Assembly: GCF_033807715.1 (NCBI RefSeq)
Contig: NC_084587.1
Coordinates: forward strand, 26,981,017-27,045,016
Length of the DNA: 64,000 nt
Source: Cololabis saira
Taxonomy: Eukaryota; Chordata; Actinopteri; Beloniformes; Belonidae
Direction of reading: 5' to 3'
Of the stretch, positions 31,740-64,000 are shown one piece after another. A model generated the notes under the pieces. That model worked only from the letters and a program-made list of their open reading frames with translations, made no database searches and was not told the DNA's origin. Numbering within the stretch: the first letter of the stretch is position 1; each line of letters begins with the position of its first letter. The translations under genes and the position numbers were made by a program.

Positions 31740-32150
31740 TTACTGAAGCGTACTCCTAAATTAAATACTTACCTGCTGGACTCTACTGCCCTTATTTTTT
31801 TATTTTTTAACAACTTGTGCTTTTTATTATTTTACCTCTTTTCTCATCATTTTATTTCATTTTATTTGTTATTTAAGCGTACTCTTAAATTAAATACTTT
31901 TTGAAAACCGCGCAAAGTTATGGATAAGCCTTGAATTGTGACGTAGCTGTACTCTACTGCCCTTACTTTTTAACAACTTGTGCTTTCCATTATTTTACCT
32001 CTTTTCTTATCATTTTATTTCATTTTATTTGTTATTTATGTTTTAATTGTGTCTTGCCACTTTTAATGTTGATGTAAAGCACTTTGAATTACCTTGTGTT
32101 GAATTGTGCTCTACAAATAAACTTGCCTTGCCTTGCCTTGCCTTTAAGCC
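31740..32150 (+). mobile_element. LINE 3' end with internal duplication and (TTGCC)n tail
   Basis: The end reads GATGTAAAGCACTTTGAATT, GTGCTCTACAAATAAACTTG, then CCTTGCCTTGCCTTGCC. Upstream, about 80 bp (AACAACTTGTGCTTT to TTTATTTGTTATTTA) occurs twice, at about 31808 and 31970, preceded by duplicated GCGTACTC and ACTCTACTGCCCTTA segments. Confidence 0.6.
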
Positions 32151-32926
32151 AATGTTAAGAACTGTTGTTTTAACCTGATGTTTACACTGGAACATTATAA
32201 TGGTACACCAGTTTTGCTTTTAACCAGCCAGTTATTTATTTATGACATCTGGATCAGTCACTATCCCCTTCAGGATTAAACTTCAGCAATTGTTCTAGTG
32301 CTGAGACCGTTCCCCTTCTATGGCAGAACACGAGAAAGACCCTACAAAATGAGCACTATGAGCTAAGTGGCTCCAAAGTCCAGCTCTTACTAGACAGAGA
32401 AGTTGTCAATGTCCCAGAAGCACCTGCCGATTACCTTCAGTGGAGTGTTTCAGTCTTAGTCCTGTCAGAAAAGGCACCTTTGTTTTTTTTTTTTTGCTTT
32501 TGGCAATTCTATAATACCCCCCCACCCCGTCCACTCTAAAGATTTTTAAGTGTGTAATTTAAGTACATTTGACCAGTTACTATAGAATTTTACAAGCTCC
32601 AATGCCAACTTTTTGGAATTCAATGCAACTGAAAGATTTTACTTTGTGCCAGCAAGATTTGAGGTTCAACATTAAGTCCTACCCTGTGGAGGAATTATCA
32701 TTGTTTTTCCTTGAAATTATGAAAACGTTTGAAAAGTTTTAATTCTCTGACATTTGCCAAAGTTTGTGTTATGTCTTCTTTAACAATTGCAAGAGGCTAA
32801 GGGATAGGCAAACACTCTGAGGAACTAAGGGCCTTGGAGCTCGGACTGTTACTGTTTCTGTGTGTCTGTCCGTCGTAATTATGATCATAGTTAACTGAAA
32901 ATTAAAGCCCGAAATTGACACTGCTC

Positions 32927-33073
32927 TCACTCACTCACTCACTCACTCACTCACTCACTCACTCACTCACTCACTCACTCACTCACTCACTCACTCACTC
33001 ACTCACTCACTCACTCACTCACTCACTCACTCACTCACTCACTCACTCACTCACTCACTCACTCACTCACTCA
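32927..33073. repeat. (TCAC)n microsatellite, about 37 units
   Basis: 147 bp of uninterrupted tetranucleotide repeat. Confidence 0.98.
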
Positions 33074-33674
33074 AGAGTTGAATGACTAAGTCACAGACTA
33101 AATAGTGTATTGAAAGAAGAATAGTGACCGTAGATTTTCTAGAAGCAGAACATCAATGCAATCCTTTTCTCACAGTCTACAGTCATGCCACCTCCAAATC
33201 TATGACAAATACTGGGAGAATAGCAAACAGGAAAAGATAGAGGGGGGGAAGAAAGGACTGGATGAGAGGCAAACTTTGGTAGCTGGCAGTTGATGGATGG
33301 GCTGCAAACAGTTTGTCTTCCTCTGGACTCTGAGATAACATACTGTAGCATCCTCTCTCCACATTACCTCTCCGTCTCTTACCACCTGTCATTCATTTCT
33401 GTCTATTTTTCTTTTTATATCACAGTGAACAACCTCCTTATCCAATTTTCCTTCAAAACTAAGATGCCTCAGAGCTGCAGATTTGCGAAAGCCTGCTTTT
33501 TCCTTGACCTTCTTATGTGTTCTTGACAAATGTTTCATTTTTGCAGCACCCCAAGGAAGCACCATGAATCTAAATTATATGTCTTCCATTTACCCCACCG
33601 TCCTAATACTTATCCCCACTTTTCTATGACTTTCTCTCCATATTTCTTTCCTTTTCTTCCTGGCTGATGCACAG

Positions 33675-33701
33675 TTGGCAAGAAAAGACGTGGGTCAACA
33701 G
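33675..33701 (+). other. candidate 27-nt microexon (speculative)
   Basis: A CT-rich tract from 33628 leads to GATGCACAG, then 27 bases, then a strong donor CAG/GTAAAG. In phase 1 it reads GKKRRGST and leaves one G, which fits the AC that opens the first confirmed sdk1 exon (GAC, Asp). It is 9.2 kb upstream of that exon. No homology is claimed; a chance match is likely. Confidence 0.2.
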
Positions 33702-34859
33702 GTAAAGAAGCTATTTACATTCTCATTGTCGTTCATTGTGTTTCTGCCTGATTTGCATGCAGTCCAAATGCAAAGAAATGTTGCAACAAGTGCATGCTGC
33801 CAAGAAAAATGCTGATGCTGATTCTGATACCTTACATACTGTTAAGGGTGCTCTATAAAACGCACACCAGGGTCCGACCACAGCTGGAAGCGCTGTGATC
33901 CGGCTGTCTTCCATCCTTAGTATGACCTCAGTTCACACCCGGAGCATTTCAGAGGTTTCACTTCTGAACTGAACTACTGCACATCTGAAGAGTTTACCCA
34001 ACAGTTGTAGGATGACATGAGAATCATGTGGTTATTTTTGATTTCTAAAATGAACATCTCCTCAGTTGTGATTGAAATCTCCTCTGAGACCCTCTGACAC
34101 GTTTATCTGCAGCCTTCACAAGTTAAAGTATTGTTTTACTAGTAAAGGGCCATAAGTTGTTTCAATTTGAGAAATGACCAGATTTTCTATGCCCTCCCCG
34201 TGTCTGAGTTCCTGCTAGCTGTATCTGTCAGTTGTACATTGACACGTTTCAGCCGAGCCCTAAAATGCCAAATTAGACTTGGCACTTTTCTTCAGTTGAG
34301 CAAAGCTGAGGGTTGCTTCTGGGAGATCTCTAAAACATGCTGTGGCCCTACTGGTGGTACCAGTCTCATTGACTGGATGGCTCTGATTCACAATGGCTGG
34401 GGCAGTGCAGCTGGACTGCAGTGTTTTTGTGCCTGGTGGGACGCAGGGATGTCCCCCCAGAGCACCTAGGGGCTTCACCTGGGTTCCACCCAGTGCAGAA
34501 GTGCCAAGTCTATTTTGGCCTCAGCTGAACTGTGTCAGCTTATACACAGCAGATCAAGCTGGCAGGAAGTGAGACAAGAATGGCTTGGCCATGCAATTTT
34601 CAAAATAAAATACTTCAGACTCTAACTTGTATATCCACATTATGTTAACCTATGAAAGACATGGATATATAAGTCAGAGATCTCAAAAGAGATGTCACTA
34701 TATATAAGGAGATGTTCATTTTTACATCATAAACCACATTTTAAATAGTTAAATATCCTCTTCTACGGCCCTCAGACGAACAAACTTGCCACCCTCCCTC
34801 GACCCACAGCTTCCCTGCCACACCTCGGCTGTCTCATCTTCGACTTTGGCTGTCTCATC
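33702..34859. other. intron-like DNA, no gene found
   Basis: Only short open frames; the 100-codon frame at 34167-34469 shows no recognisable domain or exon borders. Confidence 0.5.
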
Positions 34860-35690
34860 TTCCACCTCAGTCAAGGATCTTGTTGATTATCTGTAACTGT
34901 CTTGAACCACATCAGAAGAATCTGGAAAGACTGTTACTGGTCCACCTGAGTAGGCAAACAAACTCAACTTTCCTTACCATTGTGGGGTTGGAGTTGAAGA
35001 TGCCGTCATACACCCGCTTCAGCAAACACACTTTCATCTGGACAAAACAGACAGCTCTGTAATAATCGTGTTCTATGTTTTTTCTCCAACCATTTAACTC
35101 GGTTTAGTCTGTTTTACTGTGTAAGAAACTCCAAAAGACACAGGTGGATTCCTCCACAATCACCTGGATGAACGACTGCCCGACAAACAGACTACAGGTT
35201 GATTGTCTGTCTGACCAGGTGGTCGGCAGTTACAGGAGCACCACAGGGGACTGTACTTTCACAATTCCTCCTCACACTGTACAACTCAGGCTCTCTCTAC
35301 ATGTCATAGTGTTGTCATCTGCAAAAATAGTTACATGTCCCTGCTGTTGTGGGGTGTATCTGTTGGGGGAGCAGCATCAGAGCCAGTGACTTAAAGAAAC
35401 TGAACAAACTTACTGTATAGAGAAGGCTGGCTCTGTTCTTGGAACTGTTGTGGAAGTTCTAGGGCTGGTACAGCAAAGAAGGATGCTTCTTAAAATGAAA
35501 AACATAATGGGCATCTTTGAGCACCCTCTTCACAATACATTGATTCAACAACAGTCTTCTTGAGATCTGCTGCAACACAGACTGCTACAGGAGATCCCTC
35601 CCGCCCACAGCAATAACAACCCATAACAACTCTTGAAAGAGACTTAAATACTTAAGTCACTGGAACATATTCTGTCCCTTCAGGCTTTTT
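34860..35690 (+). mobile_element. decayed LINE reverse transcriptase fragment
   Basis: Across shifting frames one can read VEDAVIHPLQQTHFHLDKTD near 34990-35050, SSTITWMNDCPTNR near 35150, then LYREGWLCSWNCC and, in 35490-35600, HPLHN, QQQSS and ICCNTDCYRRSLPP. These are in the order of the RT core and C-terminus of fish non-LTR retrotransposons (Rex1/L2-like). Many frameshifts and stops show it is dead. Confidence 0.7.
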
Positions 35691-35699
35691 ATAAAGTAT

Positions 35700-41059
<5,360 letters not shown>

Positions 41060-41800
41060 GGCATGGATGTATTATAGAACTGGATGGGACACTAAAAATG
41101 GCCGCCCATTCATTTCAATGCATTTTTCTCAGCCAGCGCATACGCCGAAAACATTTCTGACTTCCGGGTTTACTTCCGCTTTATGCGGCCCATAGAGCAT
41201 GTGCAGTTGAGTCACCTCCCATGATGCTCTGGGGCCTCCCATCATGCCCCGGGGCAATGACGCGAGTATTAATATAATATGTATTAATATAATATATTAA
41301 TTAATGTATATTATTACATGTATAGTATTACATATATTATGAATGTATTAATATAATATAATTACACAATATATATTAATATAATACATCCATGGAGGGC
41401 ACGGACACGGCTGTGACGTCAGCCGTGACGTCACGCCCAGAAAGAGACTTTTCTTTGACTTTTCTGGCCGTTATAAAACATTTTTGACGGATATAAAGTC
41501 CATGGCTTAAAAATATAAATTACAAAGATTAGTAATTGCCGGTGATTACAGCTGGAGGTTCCTGTGAACAGTTTTAGAGGCTTCTCTTTTACTATTGCGG
41601 TCTATGGGAAAAAAGCTTTCTGGGCCACATGGGATTTTTTGTTGCAGTACCGCGGCTGGCCACTGGAAAAAATCGGCGTGCCTTCTGAGTGCGAGACCTT
41701 GGGCCTGATATTAGGCTGTAAACTGTTGAAGTGAGTGTGATGGAATGGCAAAATGGCCTGCTGGGAAGCCAAAGCCATGTGAATTTGACGTGACCTCCTA
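41060..41800. repeat. unclassified repeat-like block, GC-rich shoulders around an AT core
   Basis: Base composition differs sharply from the surroundings. AAAATGGCCGCCCATTCATT, GACTTCCGGGTTTACTTCCG and ATGATGCTCTGGGGCC lie left of a TATTAATATAATAT-rich core (41268-41390). Two TGACGTCA palindromes follow at 41414-41433. It resembles dispersed fish repeats but I found no terminal repeats. Confidence 0.4.
41414..41433. promoter_or_regulatory. two perfect CRE-type palindromes (TGACGTCA)
   Basis: TGACGTCA occurs at 41414-41421 and 41426-41433, 12 bp start to start. The motif is the CREB/ATF full site. It lies in a repeat-like block, so a promoter role is only a possibility. Confidence 0.4.
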
Positions 41801-42765
41801 TTTGCTTTTACCTCAGTATATGTATATGTATATGTATATATACATATCATCATACGTGTGTATTCATATATACTGTATGTATATATTTTTTTTTGTATGT
41901 CTTATTACACAGATGTGTGACAGTGATATATATAATTTTCAGCACTTTTTTTATTGAAAAAAGAGAGAGTATGAAGAAGGAATAAGGAACAGTCAATTAC
42001 CATCTTTTCCTCCTTGCCTTCAAAAGGGAGATCAAAGCTGATCCCTCACCGCCACTACCTTCACACAATATCATTCTCTCCCCTTCCACTCGACCTCCAT
42101 CCCCCATCTATCAGAACTTGCCTGTTAATTTGAACCAGATTCTCTCTCTTATTGGAAATCTACATATTCATCAGTCTATGCGCAGGAAACCCAGTGATGC
42201 TTGGACACATGCAAGCCTTTACTCAGAGCACTTGCGTATAGGCTTGATGCAATCTGTAAAATACCAACAAACTTTTTTTGTCTTCTTTTTCCAAAGGGCC
42301 TTTTCTGCTGGCATTTTACAGTTTTTCATAGTAAATGTCACACTTTTCACACAAATCCTAGTATGTCCATTTTCTTATGAGAGGCCTTTCAGACCATTAA
42401 TCACACTCACATAAACCACCATAGTCTCCCACGCACCTTTTAGGCTGTAAATCTTTCTTCACATACTCAAACCACTCTACTCTTTTCTGAACACCATTGT
42501 TGTTATTTACATTCCTGTTTCCAAAAAATTTGAGACACTTTATAAAAATTAGCTAAGGATTTTCATGAAATGGCAGAATGTCTCACTTTCAGCATTTTTT
42601 TTTTTTTCTGTTCTATTATGAATAAAATTTGGGTTTGTCAGGTTTGAAAATAATTGAATATCTGTTTTTTTAGTTATTTACACAGCGTTCCAGTTTTTTG
42701 GAATTGGTCTTGTACACACAACGCTGTACTATCTACAATATGTCATCATATCGCTGTACCCAGAG

Positions 42766-42895
<130 letters not shown>

Positions 42896-42946
42896 ATAAA
42901 TATGATTTATGATCTAAACTTTCTCACGTGTTTTTCTCTGTTGCAG

Positions 42947-61861
<18,915 letters not shown>

Positions 61862-64000
61862 GTAAGGGCGAACCATGCTCGTTCACAGAGGCGGACAGGC
61901 ATTTACCAACATATGAAGACCATTCTGTGTGCCTTTTATATTGTCTTACTTTTTTCTTTTTTTGTGTGTGTAATTAGCTTTATCCCAGCGCCTTACACAT
62001 TAATAGGGACTTAATAAAATTGACAATTTTTTCGGTCAAATAGCCGAGTATAGACACACCCACAGTCTTGTTTCTGCATCAAAGCATGCATAATGTGTGC
62101 TGTAGTGTGTTTGGTGTCATATGCACAGAATGGTGCTCACCACAAAACAAAGCAAAAACAGGTTCTCACGCAAAGATGGCTTTTCTTTTTTTTTTCTAGT
62201 GCATTCAATGACGTGAACAGTAAAAACCTAATTAGCATCCTTGCGCGTATGTGTGAGATAGTGTAATTCCACCTGAAAAGCAAATAGATTACTGTGGTGA
62301 TGTTCCATGCTCATGTGTCTGTGTTTGTGTGTGCATATTTATCCCAGGGGAAAAAAACTAATGGAGGTAATTAAAATGCCGTATCACTGATGGACCTGCA
62401 CAGAGGGAAAGGGGTTTAGAGGAAGTATTAACAGTTTTACCTTGAGTACAAACATGCACCCAATATCTTACACTCACTTCAACGACAAACATGGTGGTGC
62501 ATTATAAAGCAGGCACACTGTCACCCAGGGTTGTGTTTGACAATAGATGATAGATATGTGCCGATTATGGCAACAAATGTAACTGTCAATACTAACAATC
62601 ACACACATGATATTATTTTCTGCTTACAGTTTGCCTCTTGTTTTCTTCTGTATCAAATCTTCAAAATGTTGTGCACTAATCCTACTCTACTGCTTTTATT
62701 ATTGTTACTCTTGTTCTTCCTCTTCTCCTACACCCGACAGGGTTTGTGTCCAACAGCTATTTTGTAACCAAGTCTTCAGTCCAATGTTTGCTGTCAGACG
62801 CTCTGCAGAATAGATTGGATTGATCCTCTGTAAATGAAAGACTGGCAGACAGACAAGTCATCACTGGTCAGTGTATCAGAGCAGATGAATGCGTCTATCC
62901 TTCAGCATTTATCTCATACATAGCCATGCGCACGCTGTTCATTTGCTAGATGCTTGTCTGGATAAGACACGCACATAAGCTGCAACAGATGCCAAGGAGC
63001 ATGCTGCAATTAACACACAAGGAGAGTGAAGCAGAGAGAAGTCCTGCAGAAGCTCTAAGTGCCAAATGAGAAGGATGACAAAATGCAGTAATGTGAGCAA
63101 AGTGAGGTAACAGAAGAGAAAATGAGGCAGAAGCTTCTAATATTGATGACAAAGAGGCTTTATCAAAGTTTGAGCTTCCAGCTGATTCTGCATGGTCCTA
63201 TTTTGTTCTCATCTTGATGATTTGGATCTTTATGATAAAAGTATCTCTTAATATATTTTTTTTCAGTACCTCTTTCCCTTCAGTCATTGCATTGACTTTC
63301 AACAAACAAAATCAGAAGAGGGAAATAAAAGATGAAGAACACTGATCCTGCAGAATCTTTCCTGAAGACTCTCAGTTGTGCCGTGTGAGGTGCACAGGCT
63401 GGCTTAGTTATGCATGACTTCCACGCACACCATTATCATCTTTAAAGAGGAAGCATTAGCAGATGAAAGACGGATTACACCGTGATCCTTGGGCATCGTA
63501 ACACTTTACAGCATCAATCTCGATTCTTTTTGGTTTTGCCCATGATTTTTTTTTTAATTCTAACTCAGAGTCAGAAGTAAAACACATCGGACTTTAGAAC
63601 TGTAAAGATGATAGATCTTCTTCTGTACCTCTTTCTCTTTTGTTCATGGACAGAGAAATATAATATTAAATGAAAAATGCCTTAGGAGCTTTATGGGAAA
63701 ATGTTTAATAGATCCGTCCTGGGCCAAATTTTGAATTATAATTATGGCTGCAATGAGTGAGTCATTCGATGCCAGTAAAAAGATACTTCACAAGCCTCAA
63801 TCATTTCATAAAAGAGCAGTTTCCAGCATGTTTATATGTTCCTAATCTACAATAGCCAACATTTTTGGGATAAAGTACGTAATAAGCTACAACTCTGTTC
63901 ACCATGGGCTAATCTAACGAAATTACTAAGGCAGTTTGTAACACATAACTATAAGACAGACTGTACTAGGTGTGTGCGCTTTATTTGAAATACACAAGTG
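61862..64000. other. sdk1 intron, continues past the window
   Basis: No second-FN3 exon with acceptor, donor and sidekick-like sequence was found, so the next exon is probably beyond 64000. Confidence 0.6.

Overview
The window is vertebrate nuclear DNA, almost certainly from a ray-finned (teleost) fish. The evidence is small GT-AG exons in long AT-rich introns, very long (TG)n tracts, and fish-type repeats: L2/Rex-like LINE 3' ends, hAT and TTAA-target DNA transposons, and Tc1 relics. The narrower placement (spiny-rayed fish) is a guess from the style of the repeats. I see no prokaryotic genes, rRNA, functional tRNA or CRISPR.

The one protein-coding gene I can support is a sidekick cell-adhesion gene on the + strand, best matched to sdk1. 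Ten exons between 42947 and 61861 join in frame (1402 nt, about 467 codons). They encode Ig domains 3, 4, 5 and 6 and the first fibronectin type III domain; each domain is split over two exons. Signal peptide, Ig1 and Ig2 must lie upstream; I did not find them in bases 1-42946. The remaining FN3 domains, membrane span and tail lie downstream. A 27-nt phase-compatible candidate microexon at 33675-33701 is speculative.

Layout. 1-7589: a head-to-tail array of a composite repeat element (one partial and two complete monomers, about 2.7 and 3.3 kb). Its parts are 128-bp modules, 350-470-bp modules, a tRNA-like block and 42-bp CCAAT/GC-box repeats. A single inverted relative of 1.33 kb sits in sdk1 just after the exon ending at 55984. 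7590-42946: intron-like or upstream DNA with an L1-like LINE end, an unrecognised decayed coding stretch split by a hAT MITE with a perfect 8-bp target duplication, an L2-like LINE followed closely by a 1.2-kb TTAA element, a second L2-like LINE, a probable LTR-retroelement end, a decayed LINE reverse transcriptase, and long TG, TGCG and TCAC microsatellites. 42947-61861: sdk1 exons. The 5.3-kb intron after the first exon holds a 1.36-kb TA-flanked inverted-repeat transposon with a GC-rich minisatellite, a Tc1 transposase fragment and a 631-bp hAT deletion derivative with a perfect target duplication. 61862-64000: intron.

The observations most worth following are the tandem composite element with its dense NF-Y/Sp1-type motifs and tRNA-like block, and a 115-bp (TG)n tract starting 5 nt after a splice donor of sdk1.
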